A DNA stretch of 64,000 bases from Clostridia bacterium (lineage in GTDB: Bacteria > Bacillota > Clostridia > Oscillospirales > Acutalibacteraceae). The stretch covers positions 1 through 64,000 of the forward strand of contig JAFQCT010000012.1 of the NCBI GenBank assembly GCA_017399405.1, written 5' to 3'. The notes beneath the pieces were generated by a model that was not told the DNA's origin, ran no database searches, and was given only the letters and a program-made list of their open reading frames with translations. The position numbers were made by a program, and so were the translations under genes. Below, piece after piece: positions 35,418 to 44,900 of the stretch. Position 1 is the stretch's first letter; each line of letters starts with the position of its first letter.

Positions 35418-36638
35418 ATGATAATTCCCGAATTATTGGCCCCTGCAGGTGACCGCGAAAGATTAGAAGCGGCACTTATGTATGGTGCTGATGCAGTATA
35501 TTTGGGCGGTGACGCATTCGGTATGCGTGCAGCCCCTCAAAACTTTAATTTTGAACAACTTGAAGAAGCAGTAAAACTTTGTCACGCAAAAGGTGTTAAA
35601 GTATATCTTACTTGCAACACTCTTGCACGAAATGATGAGATTTTAGTGCTCCCCTCTTATCTTGAAAGATGGGCAAGTATTGGCGTTGACGCATTTATTG
35701 TTGCTGACATCGGTGTGCTTTCACTTTGCAAAAAGTATGCACCGAATGTGCCTGTTCACATTTCAACCCAAGCAGGTATTGTAAATTATGTTACTGCTAA
35801 CGAGTTTTACAATATGGGTGCTTCCCGTGTTGTTACCGCTCGCGAACTCTCAATGACAGAAATTGCAGAAATCCGTGTAAAAGTGCCTAAAGACCTTGAA
35901 ATTGAGTGTTTTGTTCATGGTGCTATGTGCGTTTCTTTCTCTGGCAGATGCTTACTTTCAAACTATCTTGTAAACCGTGACGCTAACCGTGGTGAGTGTG
36001 CACAACCGTGCCGTTGGGAATACGCAATTATGGAAGTTAAGCGTGACGGAATGTATTTCCCTATTCAAGACAGTAAAGAGGGTACATATATTCTCAACTC
36101 AAAAGATATGTGTATGATTGAGCATATTCCCGAAATGGTTAAAGCGGGTATCAGCAGTTTTAAGATTGAGGGTCGTGCAAAATCTGCATACTACGCGGCA
36201 GTCATTACTAATGCTTACCGAGTTGCAATTGACGAATATCTTAAAAATCCGTCAATGGATTACACTCCACCACAATGGGTAATTGACGAAGTTTATAAAG
36301 TTAGTTACCGTGACTACTGCACAGGTTTCTACTTTAACGCACCTAACGAAGATGCAAATATCAGTTTTGAAGGCGGTTATAAGCGTCATTATGATGTTAT
36401 GGCAGAAGTTAAGGGATATGAAGACGGGTTTATTATTGCAGAACAAAGAAACAAATTCTGTAAAAGTGATGTACTTGACGCACTTCAACCGTCAACTGAA
36501 CCTGTTGTATTTACAGCTGAAGAAATTTTTGACAAAGACGGTAATGAAATTGAGTCAGCCCCTCACCCAATGATGATTGTTAAAATCAAGAGTGATTTGC
36601 AGTTCCCTGCGGGTACACTTTTAAGAAAAGAGAAATAA
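35418..36638 (+). CDS. U32 family peptidase-like protein
   Basis: 406 residues. The N-terminal PELLAPAGDRERLEAALMYG and the cysteine-rich signature (FVHGAMCVSFSGRCLLSNYL, then RGECAQPCRW) define family U32. The bacterial members TrhP/YrrO and RlhA act in tRNA or 23S rRNA hydroxylation, with prephenate in the pathway, rather than as general proteases. The cysteines can hold an iron-sulfur cluster. The mltG-U32 order is a known Firmicutes arrangement, which supports a YrrO-like RNA modification role. Starts 1 nt after mltG. Confidence 0.92.
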   Translation: MIIPELLAPAGDRERLEAALMYGADAVYLGGDAFGMRAAPQNFNFEQLEEAVKLCHAKGVKVYLTCNTLARNDEILVLPSYLERWASIGVDAFIVADIGVLSLCKKYAPNVPVHISTQAGIVNYVTANEFYNMGASRVVTARELSMTEIAEIRVKVPKDLEIECFVHGAMCVSFSGRCLLSNYLVNRDANRGECAQPCRWEYAIMEVKRDGMYFPIQDSKEGTYILNSKDMCMIEHIPEMVKAGISSFKIEGRAKSAYYAAVITNAYRVAIDEYLKNPSMDYTPPQWVIDEVYKVSYRDYCTGFYFNAPNEDANISFEGGYKRHYDVMAEVKGYEDGFIIAEQRNKFCKSDVLDALQPSTEPVVFTAEEIFDKDGNEIESAPHPMMIVKIKSDLQFPAGTLLRKEK

Positions 36639-36647
36639 GGTTATTTT

Positions 36648-37397
36648 ATGCTATTAAAAGTCTTATTGATACTTTGTTATATTCTGTTTTTTGTTTTTGT
36701 ACCTTTATATGACAAAGCATACTGGCCTGAGCCTACAAAAAAATCACTTGCTTGCAAAATGATTGCAGCAACTGCTTTCGTTTTAATTGGTGTGTTTGGA
36801 ATGTTTATTGCAGGCAACAAATCTGACTATGCTAACACTATGCTTATAGGGTTAATTCTTGGTTGGGTTGGTGACTTGTTTATGCACATTCCGCACCCAC
36901 CTAACAATCCGCGAATGTCCGTAGTCTATATTGGTGCAGGTGCTTTTTTAATAGGTCATATTTTCTATGTTACAGCCTTTGTAAAATCAACTATGGCTTT
37001 AACTGTGGATTATAATTTCTTTACAATTCCTGAAATTATTGCGTTTTTTGTAATTTTCATTACATTTGCACTTATGCTTAAACCTGTATTCAAGTTTGAA
37101 TACAAAAATCGTTTTATGCAGATTGCGTTATATTTATATAGCGTTTTTCTTATTATAATGCTTATAAAATCTTGCCTTTTCGGTATTACATATTTTATTA
37201 GTGGTGCAAAAAACGGACTTATTGCTATGCTTATTCTTGTTGTAGGTGGAATACTGTTTTTTATTTCAGATTTAACACTTGGATTAAGGCTTTTAGGTAG
37301 TGCCAAGGGCAATAAAAAAGTAAAAACTTTAAGTCTTTATGCATATTTCTTTGCACAATTATTACTTTCAACATCAATTTTATTCATACATATATAA
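36648..37397 (+). CDS. YhhN/TMEM86-like membrane protein 2
   Basis: 249 residues, about eight hydrophobic helices. LILGWVGDLFMHI and GGILFFISDLTLGLRL are the two conserved acidic motifs of the YhhN family, at the same places as in the paralogue at 20787. Possible lysoplasmalogenase, unproven. It starts 9 nt after the U32 gene. The next gene but one is a GPH symporter, as with the first copy. Confidence 0.85.
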   Translation: MLLKVLLILCYILFFVFVPLYDKAYWPEPTKKSLACKMIAATAFVLIGVFGMFIAGNKSDYANTMLIGLILGWVGDLFMHIPHPPNNPRMSVVYIGAGAFLIGHIFYVTAFVKSTMALTVDYNFFTIPEIIAFFVIFITFALMLKPVFKFEYKNRFMQIALYLYSVFLIIMLIKSCLFGITYFISGAKNGLIAMLILVVGGILFFISDLTLGLRLLGSAKGNKKVKTLSLYAYFFAQLLLSTSILFIHI

Positions 37398-37406
37398 GAG
37401 GTATTT

Positions 37407-38078
37407 ATGAGACCAAGGAAAATAAGAAACCTTACTACAAGACGCGAAAACTGTACCGATTTAAGAATACCTTATGAACTTAAATCTTTCGATTTCCGCA
37501 CCAATGAAGAACACGAAAACTTTTTCGATTTAGATAAGATTTTTGGTCGCAGTGCCCCTGTTGTTATGGAAATCGGTTGCGGCAAAGGTCAGTTTGTTTG
37601 CGAATATGCAAAACGCAACCCTGATAAAAATATTATTGCAATAGAGTGTGTTCCTACTGTTTTGGTTGAGGCTTGTGAAAAGGTTAAAGAAGAAGGCATT
37701 ACAAATATTCGATTTCTTGAAATGAGAGCCGAATATCTTACTTTGTTTATCAAAGAAAAAAGCATTTCTGAAATATATCTTAATTTCAGCACACCTTACC
37801 CTAAAAACAAACACGAATGTCACAGACTTACATATAAAGATTTTCTTGACATTTATAAAAAACTTCTTGTTGATGACGGTTTTATTGCACAGAAAACTGA
37901 TAGTCAGGGATTTTTTGAATACTCACTTGAAAGTTTTTCACAAAACGGATTTGTGCTTTCCAATATTTCTCTTGATTTACACAACAGCGATTTTGAGGGC
38001 AATATTGTTACTGAATATGAAAGTAAGTTTGTAGGTCAGGGGTTACCTATTTACAGACTTGAAGCAAAAATAAAATAA
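37407..38078 (+). CDS. trmB: tRNA (guanine-N7-)-methyltransferase
   Basis: 223 residues. SAM-binding motif VMEIGCGKGQFVCEYAKRNP, then the TrmB-specific LNFSTPYPKNKH segment (usually NFPDPWPKKRH, so the D-P-W is replaced by S-T-P-Y). It makes m7G46 in tRNAs. This variant active-site loop is worth noting. A nearby canonical copy is not in the window. In the operon between YhhN-like and GPH genes. Confidence 0.9.
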   Translation: MRPRKIRNLTTRRENCTDLRIPYELKSFDFRTNEEHENFFDLDKIFGRSAPVVMEIGCGKGQFVCEYAKRNPDKNIIAIECVPTVLVEACEKVKEEGITNIRFLEMRAEYLTLFIKEKSISEIYLNFSTPYPKNKHECHRLTYKDFLDIYKKLLVDDGFIAQKTDSQGFFEYSLESFSQNGFVLSNISLDLHNSDFEGNIVTEYESKFVGQGLPIYRLEAKIK

Positions 38079-38090
38079 GGCGGGGATTTA

Positions 38091-39578
38091 ATGAGCACTA
38101 ATACTATTCAAGCTCAAAATGAACAAAAGCATGTTGGGAAAAGTGAGTTTGTTCTTTATCTTATGGGTGTATTTTTCTATACAACCATGACCGGTATGGT
38201 TGGTGGTAACCGTAACGCATATCTTGTTAATGTTCTTCGACTTCCTGAAGAACAAACAGCACTGTTCAATTTATTAACACAGATTATTCCATTTATACTT
38301 AACTTTTTTATTGTTATGTATATTGATGGAAGAAAAATGGGCAAGGGAGGTAAATTTAGACCCCTTACTATGCTTGCTATAGTACCTATGGCAATTGTAA
38401 TGGTGCTTTCTTTCTGGGCACCTCCCGGACTTTCAGGTACAGTTCTTTTTATCTACATTATCACACTCGCGGTTCTTTGGGCTATACTTGGTACATTTGG
38501 CAACTCAATCAATATGATTGCCAATGTTATGACACCTAATCTTAAGGAGCGTGACCAAGTACTTTCATTCCGTAGCATTTCAAGTGCTGTTGGTAACTCT
38601 GCACCTGTTGTTATTGTGCTCGTTGTTGGTCTCATCTGGAGTAAAGATAATACAGAACTTATAAATGCAGTTACAGGCACAAGTATCCGAAGCGTAGAAG
38701 GCCTTCAATATTTAATTTCTGCTGCACTTTGTGGTGTTGTTGGTATTATTACAGTGCTTCTTGGTATGAAGGTTGTTCGTGAAAGAACAGTTTATACCGC
38801 AGAAAAGAAAAATCCACTTGTGGGATTCAAAGACATTGTTACAAACAAATATGCTTGGACAATAATTTTCTCTGAATTCTTAAAGAGTTTCCGCGGTATT
38901 GCAACTTTTATGGAACCATTTATGGCAGCAGCAGTTCTTGGTGATATTTCAAAGAAGATTTTATTTGTTCTTCCTGTTGGTATTGGCACAGCAGTTGGTA
39001 TGCTTGTTATTAACTTCTTACTTAAAAAGTTTGACGCAAGACAGCTCTATATTGCAAGTGGTATTTACTCACTTTGTGCTAACTGTGCTGCATTTGGAAT
39101 TGGTTATCTCTATTTCACAACAGGCAACGGTGCTTTACAGGTTATATTCATTATATTCTTGTTCCTTATCGGTCTTCAATTTGGTGCATCTAACCTTCTT
39201 CCAAGTATGTTCCAAGCTGATGTTCTTGAAACAATTGAACTTAAAACAGGCAAGCGTCTTGATGCGTCATTCCCATTTGTTATTGGTATTGGTACTCTCA
39301 TCAGTGGTACAATCGCAAGTACAGTTGCACCGCTTCTTCTCTATGGTGACGGTTCAATTATCGGTTATATTCAGCCAACAGACCTTGTACCAACCCCTGT
39401 ACAGAGTCTTGACACAAAGGTTACACTCTTGTTCTTCTATACAATTATGCACGGTATTATGATGTTCCTTGCAGGCGTTCCATTCTTCTTCTATAAACTT
39501 ACAGGTAAGACTAAAGAAGATTATCACAACGCACTTTTAGAGAAGCGTGCAGAAATAGCAGAACAGCAAGACGCATAA
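38091..39578 (+). CDS. GPH-type sugar:cation symporter (MFS, MelB-like) 2
   Basis: 495 residues, 12 predicted membrane helices. It belongs to the same GPH family as the symporter at 19275, but the N-terminal ND-PLMG motif is degenerate (IPFILNFFIVMYIDGRKMGK), so it may be a divergent member with altered coupling. Substrate unknown. It is the last gene of the tmk operon, 12 nt after trmB. A strong terminator follows. Confidence 0.87.
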   Translation: MSTNTIQAQNEQKHVGKSEFVLYLMGVFFYTTMTGMVGGNRNAYLVNVLRLPEEQTALFNLLTQIIPFILNFFIVMYIDGRKMGKGGKFRPLTMLAIVPMAIVMVLSFWAPPGLSGTVLFIYIITLAVLWAILGTFGNSINMIANVMTPNLKERDQVLSFRSISSAVGNSAPVVIVLVVGLIWSKDNTELINAVTGTSIRSVEGLQYLISAALCGVVGIITVLLGMKVVRERTVYTAEKKNPLVGFKDIVTNKYAWTIIFSEFLKSFRGIATFMEPFMAAAVLGDISKKILFVLPVGIGTAVGMLVINFLLKKFDARQLYIASGIYSLCANCAAFGIGYLYFTTGNGALQVIFIIFLFLIGLQFGASNLLPSMFQADVLETIELKTGKRLDASFPFVIGIGTLISGTIASTVAPLLLYGDGSIIGYIQPTDLVPTPVQSLDTKVTLLFFYTIMHGIMMFLAGVPFFFYKLTGKTKEDYHNALLEKRAEIAEQQDA

Positions 39579-39596
39579 AATTAAATAGATATAACA

Positions 39597-39631
39597 AAAC
39601 GGAGATTGAAAATTCAATCTCCGTTTTTGTT
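39597..39631 (+). terminator. Terminator after the tmk-to-GPH operon
   Basis: Hairpin ACGGAGATTGA-AAAT-TCAATCTCCGT followed by TTTTTG. Confidence 0.94.
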
Positions 39632-39645
39632 TGACAAACTAAAAC

Positions 39646-40254
39646 TTATGGTTCTTTTTTTGAATAAATACAACCGCAATAGTTTTGTCTATACAGATTA
39701 TATTCTTTACTTAATTCAATTGACCGTTTATAGCCCTCTTTTTTCTTAAAGTCAGACGGTAACCATTGCACACAATATTCATTTGCTAATTCATTACCGA
39801 TTTCATTTATTTTCTGCGAGTCCTTAAGTGGACTAATTGTAAGGGTTGTGGTGAAATAATCAAAGTTATATTTTTTTGCTTCTTGCACTGTTTTTTCAAG
39901 TCTTAAACGATAACACTTAAAGCAACGCTCACCACATTCTCGACAATCTTCAAGCCCTTTTGCCATTTCGTAAAACTTTTCACTCTCAAAATCGCAATCA
40001 AGCATTTTCACAGGATGTTTTGCAGTCATTTCGCTGATTAGTCTTTTTTGCTCTGACTTGCGTTTTTCATATTCAGTTTCAGGGTAAATGTTGGGGTTAT
40101 AATAAAGCACCGTAATCTCAAAATACTGTGACAAATACTCAATGCAATAACTGCTACAAGGGGCACAACAAGAATGGAGAAGAAGTGAAGGCACTTTATC
40201 CCCTAAATTTTCGATGATTTTATCAAGTTGTTTTTGGTAGTTTTGTTTTTGCAT
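39646..40254 (-). CDS. queH: Epoxyqueuosine reductase QueH
   Basis: 202 residues from the ATG after GGTGATATT. The conserved adjacent pair Cys29-Cys30 is in HSCCAPCSSYC, followed by CRECGERCFKCYRLRLEKT and YCGCIYS, which together bind the iron-sulfur cluster and a second metal. QueH carries out the last step of queuosine synthesis in tRNA, and replaces QueG in many anaerobes. Stands alone, with the opposite-strand terminator downstream. Confidence 0.95.
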   Translation of the reverse strand: MQKQNYQKQLDKIIENLGDKVPSLLLHSCCAPCSSYCIEYLSQYFEITVLYYNPNIYPETEYEKRKSEQKRLISEMTAKHPVKMLDCDFESEKFYEMAKGLEDCRECGERCFKCYRLRLEKTVQEAKKYNFDYFTTTLTISPLKDSQKINEIGNELANEYCVQWLPSDFKKKEGYKRSIELSKEYNLYRQNYCGCIYSKKEP

Positions 40255-40274
40255 AATATCACCCAAATAAAAAC

Positions 40275-40300
40275 GGGACGATGTGGGCATCGTCCCCTAC
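40275..40300. repeat. Structured repeat ending in CCCCTAC, compact form
   Basis: GGGACGATG-TGGG-CATCGTCCC followed by CTAC. It has the same outer arms as the 88-nt form at 15775-15862. It sits between queH and the CBS-domain membrane protein gene and is short enough to act as a terminator-like hairpin. Confidence 0.72.
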
Positions 40301-40302
40301 AA

Positions 40303-41700
40303 TTATTCTTCGTTTCGTTTTTCTCTGCGTTCACGCCAAGTAAGGTTTTCTTCGTCAATTTCTTTCTTTTTCTCTATTGGAAGAATTTCGACTTTGACTT
40401 TACCTATTCTGCGTTCTTCAACATTGAGGACCGTAAATTTAACATTTTCAAACTGAACTTCGTTCATTTGTCCGTCTTCAGGTAAGAAACCAAGCACGCT
40501 GATAATATAACCACCAATTGTGTCATAATCACCCTCAGGGAACTTTTTACCTGTATGCTCTTCAACTTCTTCAATATCGGTAATACCCTCTACCTCAAAA
40601 GTTGTTTCGTTGATGATTGAAATCTCTTCGTCTTCTTGGTCGTATTCGTCCTGAATATTACCAACGATAGATTCAAGCAAATCTTCAAGTGTTACAATAC
40701 CTGCTGTACCGCCATATTCGTCAACAACAATTGCCATCTGCACTCGTTTTTCTGTCATTTCAGTAAAGAGTTCACCGCAACGCTTTGTTTCCGGCACATA
40801 ATATGCAGGACGCATCATATCTTTAACAGTTTTTGTTTTTGGAAGATTTGTACCAACATATTTAAGGAAATCTTTAATATAAACAATACCAACAATATTA
40901 TCAGGGTCTTCTTTGAAAACAGGAATTCTTGAAAATCCGTTCTCAATTGAAAGTTTAACTGCTTCTGCTAATGGCTCTTCTTCATCAACGCACACCATAT
41001 CTGTACGGTGAGTCATAATGTCAGCAACATCAATATCATCAAACTCAAAAATATTGTTAATCATTTCAATTTGAGTATCTTCGATAACGCCTTTTTCGCC
41101 ACCAACATCAACCATCATTCTGATTTCTTCTTCAGTAACAACTTCTTCGTCAGCATGTGGGTCAATACCAATCACACGAAGCACACCGTTAGTTGAAAGT
41201 GCAAGGAATTTAACGATTGGTTTTGTAACCTTTGCAACGAATGTTAAAATTGGTGCTGCCATAAATGCCATTTTTTCAGGCTTATTCATAGCAATTTTCT
41301 TTGGTACAAGTTCACCTAACACAAGTGAGAAATATGACATAATAAGGGTAATTATAACTGTTGAAAAACCGCTTATAATGCCAACAGGAATCACATTCAC
41401 AACAGCAGTTTTACCGATTGCATTTGTAAGCATTTCTGCAAATGACTGTGCCGCAGTAGCAGATGTTAAAAATCCTGCCAATGTAACACCAATCTGGATT
41501 GTTGACAAAAATGAACTTGTGTTTTCTGTAAGCTTTTTAATTTGCTTTGCTTTTTTGTTACCCTGCTCTGCCAACTTGTCAATTTTATTGTCATTAAGAG
41601 TAACAATTGCCATTTCTGACATTGAGAAGAATGCATTGACAAAAATCAACGCAAAAAGGGTTACTATTTTAATAATAATACTCCCAGGGTCCGTGCCCAT
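40303..41700 (-). CDS. Hemolysin/CorC-family membrane protein with CBS domains
   Basis: 465 residues in the order DUF21 (CNNM) membrane domain with three to four helices (about 8-190), two CBS domains (about 225-345, including MTHRTDMVCVDEE), and a C-terminal CorC_HlyC domain (about 360-440). These proteins act in Mg2+ or Co2+ transport, usually as efflux or its regulators, and CBS domains sense adenine nucleotides. True haemolysin activity is not implied. The tail is charged (ENLTWRERREKRNEE). Confidence 0.92.
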   Translation of the reverse strand: MGTDPGSIIIKIVTLFALIFVNAFFSMSEMAIVTLNDNKIDKLAEQGNKKAKQIKKLTENTSSFLSTIQIGVTLAGFLTSATAAQSFAEMLTNAIGKTAVVNVIPVGIISGFSTVIITLIMSYFSLVLGELVPKKIAMNKPEKMAFMAAPILTFVAKVTKPIVKFLALSTNGVLRVIGIDPHADEEVVTEEEIRMMVDVGGEKGVIEDTQIEMINNIFEFDDIDVADIMTHRTDMVCVDEEEPLAEAVKLSIENGFSRIPVFKEDPDNIVGIVYIKDFLKYVGTNLPKTKTVKDMMRPAYYVPETKRCGELFTEMTEKRVQMAIVVDEYGGTAGIVTLEDLLESIVGNIQDEYDQEDEEISIINETTFEVEGITDIEEVEEHTGKKFPEGDYDTIGGYIISVLGFLPEDGQMNEVQFENVKFTVLNVEERRIGKVKVEILPIEKKKEIDEENLTWRERREKRNEE

Positions 41701-41988
41701 AGACCAAAACCGTCCTTATAAATAATATAGAGATATTTATAAAATATCATTATGTATTGTATAACAAAATACACCTTTTGTCAAATGAATGTAATCCATT
41801 CAATTCCACATACTCCAAAATACACAAAAATTGGTTAAAATTTTATCAAAGTTCGTCATTTTTTAGACTTAAATCTATTTACATTTCAACTTAAAAGTGT
41901 TATTATTTATAATGTATGAATAGGCGTACTTTATATGTATGCTCATATACTTATTTAATATTTAATTCCATTAAGGAGGAAATACAAA
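41701..41988. other. Divergent intergenic region upstream of PFOR
   Basis: AT-rich, no gene seen. It holds the PFOR promoter listed separately, and the promoter of the CBS-domain gene must also lie here, but I cannot place it. A conspicuous AAGGAGGAAAT ribosome site for PFOR is at 41974-41984. Confidence 0.7.
41885..41913 (+). promoter_or_regulatory. Probable promoter of PFOR
   Basis: TTCAAC (41885-41890), 17 nt, TATAAT (41908-41913). The -35 is weak. Leader about 70 nt. Confidence 0.55.
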
Positions 41989-44900
41989 ATGGCAGAAAAC
42001 AAGACACCCATAGTTAGAAAAAAATTAACTATGGACGGTAATACTGCTGCTGCTCATGTATCTTATGCATTTACAGAAGTAGCTGGTATTTACCCAATCA
42101 CTCCATCTTCACCTATGGCTGACTATGTTGACCAGTGGTCTGCACAGGGAAGAAAGAACATTTTCGGCACACAGGTTAAAGTTGCTGAAATGCAATCAGA
42201 AGCAGGTGCAGCAGGTACTGTTCACGGTTCTCTTGCAGCAGGTGCTCTCACAACAACTTATACAGCATCACAGGGTCTTCTTCTTATGATTCCTAATATG
42301 TATAAGATTGCTGGTGAACTCCTTCCTTCAGTTTTCCATGTATCAGCTCGTTGCGTAGCTTCACACGCTCTTAACATTTTCGGTGACCATTCAGACGTTT
42401 ATGCTTGTCGTCAGACAGGTTTCGCAATGCTCGCTGAAACAAATACACAGGAAGTTATGGACCTTGGTGCAGTTGCTCACCTTGCAACTATTGAAAGCCG
42501 TGTTCCATTCCTTAACTTCTTTGATGGTTTCCGTACATCTCACGAAATCCAGAAAATCGATATCTGGGATTATGAAGACCTTAAAGAAATGACAAATATG
42601 GATGCAGTTAAAGCATTCAGAAAACATGCTCTTAACCCTGAAAGACCTGCTACTCGTGGTTCACACGAAAACGGTGATATCTTCTTCCAGCACAGAGAAG
42701 CTTGTAACTCATATTACGATGCAACTCCTGCTATTGTTGAGAAGTATATGGACAAGGTTAACGCAAAACTTGGTACAAACTACAAACTCTTCAACTACTA
42801 CGGTGCACCTGATGCAGAACGCGTAATCGTTGCTATGGGTTCAATCTGTGATGTTGCTGAAGAAGTTATTGATTACCTTACAGCAAAAGGCGAAAAGGTT
42901 GGTCTTGTTAAAGTTCGTCTTTACAGACCATTCTCAGCTAAAGCATTCTGCGAAGCAATTCCAGAAACAGCAAAGAAGATTGCAGTTCTTGACAGAACAA
43001 AGGAACCTGGTTCAATTGGTGAACCTTTATTCCTTGATGTAATCGCTGCTCTTAACGAAATGGGCAGAACAGCTAAGGTTTGTGGTGGTCGTTACGGTCT
43101 TGGTTCAAAAGACACACCTCCATCAAGTATCTTTGCAGTTTACGAGCATCTCAATGCTGAAACACCTGCTCGTCAGTTTACACTTGGTATTCACGACGAT
43201 GTTACTCACTTGTCACTTGAAGAGAAACCAGCTCCAAACACAGCTGCAGAAGGCACAATCGAATGTAAATTCTGGGGTCTTGGCGGTGACGGTACTGTTG
43301 GTGCTAACAAAGACTCTATCAAGATTATCGGTGACCATACAGACAAATATGTTCAGGCTTACTTCCAGTATGACTCAAAGAAAACAGGTGGTATTACAAT
43401 TTCTCACCTTCGTTTCGGTGACAAACCTATCAAGAGCCCATACTACATAAACAAGGCTGACTTCGTAGCTTGCCATAACCCATCTTATGTTGAAAAAGGC
43501 TTCAAGATGGTTCAGGATGTTAAGCCAGGCGGTGTATTCCTTATTAACTGCCAGTGGAGTGCTGACGAACTCGCAAGCAAACTTAACGCTGAAACAAAGA
43601 GATATATTGCTCAGAACAACATTCAACTTTACACAGTTAACGCTATTGACCTTGCTGCTCAAATCGGTCTTGGCAAGCGTACAAACACTGTTCTTCAGTC
43701 TGCTTTCTTCTCACTTGCTAAAGTTCTTCCTGTTGAAGAAGCTATCGGCTATATGAAAGAAAAAGCTCAGAAGTTCATGAAGAAAGGTAAAGAAATCGTT
43801 GAAATGAACGAAAAGGCAATCGACGCAGGTGCTACAGCATATGTTAAGATTGATGTACCTGCAGATTGGGCTAACGCTACTGATGATGCAACAGCAGTTG
43901 CTTCTAAGGGTGCAGAAAAACTTGTTAAGATGGTTGACAACATCATGCTTCCAGTAGGCAAGATGGACGGTGACTCAATTCCTGTTTCAACATTTATGGA
44001 CCATGTTGACGGTCAGTTTGAACAGGGTGCTGCTGCTTATGAAAAACGCGGTGTTGCAGTTATGGTTCCTGAATGGGAAGCAAGCACTTGTGCACAGTGT
44101 AACAAGTGTTCTTATGTATGTCCACACGCTACAATTCGTCCATACCTTCTTACTGAAGAAGAAGCTGCTAATGCTCCTGAATGTGCAACAATCGTTGACA
44201 AGAAGGCAGGTAAAGGCAAGGGCGTTTACAAGTACTCACTTGCAGTTTCTCCACTTGACTGTATGGGTTGTGGAGTATGTATCGGTGTTTGTCCTACAAA
44301 CTCACTTAAGATGGTATCTCGTGAATCTCAGGACTACAAGCAAGAAGCATTCCAGTACATGGTTGAAAATGTAACAGTTAAAGATGATGTTGCTGATAAC
44401 ACAGTTATCGGTAGCCAGTACAAGACTCCACTTCTTGAGTTCTCAGGCTCATGTGCAGGTTGTGCTGAAACAGCTTACGCAAGACTTATCACACAGCTCT
44501 TTGGTGACAGAATGTACATTTCAAATGCTACAGGTTGTTCATCAATCTGGGGTGGTCCTGCTGCTACATCACCATACACAGTAAATAAAGATGGTCACGG
44601 TCCTGCATGGGCTAACTCACTCTTTGAAGATAACGCTGAACACGGTTACGGTATGTACCTTGGTCAGAAAGCAATCAGAAATCGTCTTATCGATGATGTT
44701 AAGGCTATTGTTGACAGCTGCAAAGCTCCTGCAAATGTAGTTGAAGCTGCTAACGAATACCTTGCAACTCTTGAAGATGGTAGCAAGAATACAGCTGCTA
44801 CAGAAGCTCTTGTTGCTGCTCTTGAAGGTTTCGATTGCGATTGCGATATGAAGAAAGACATTCTTGAAAACAAAGAATACCTTTCAAAGAAATCTGTATG

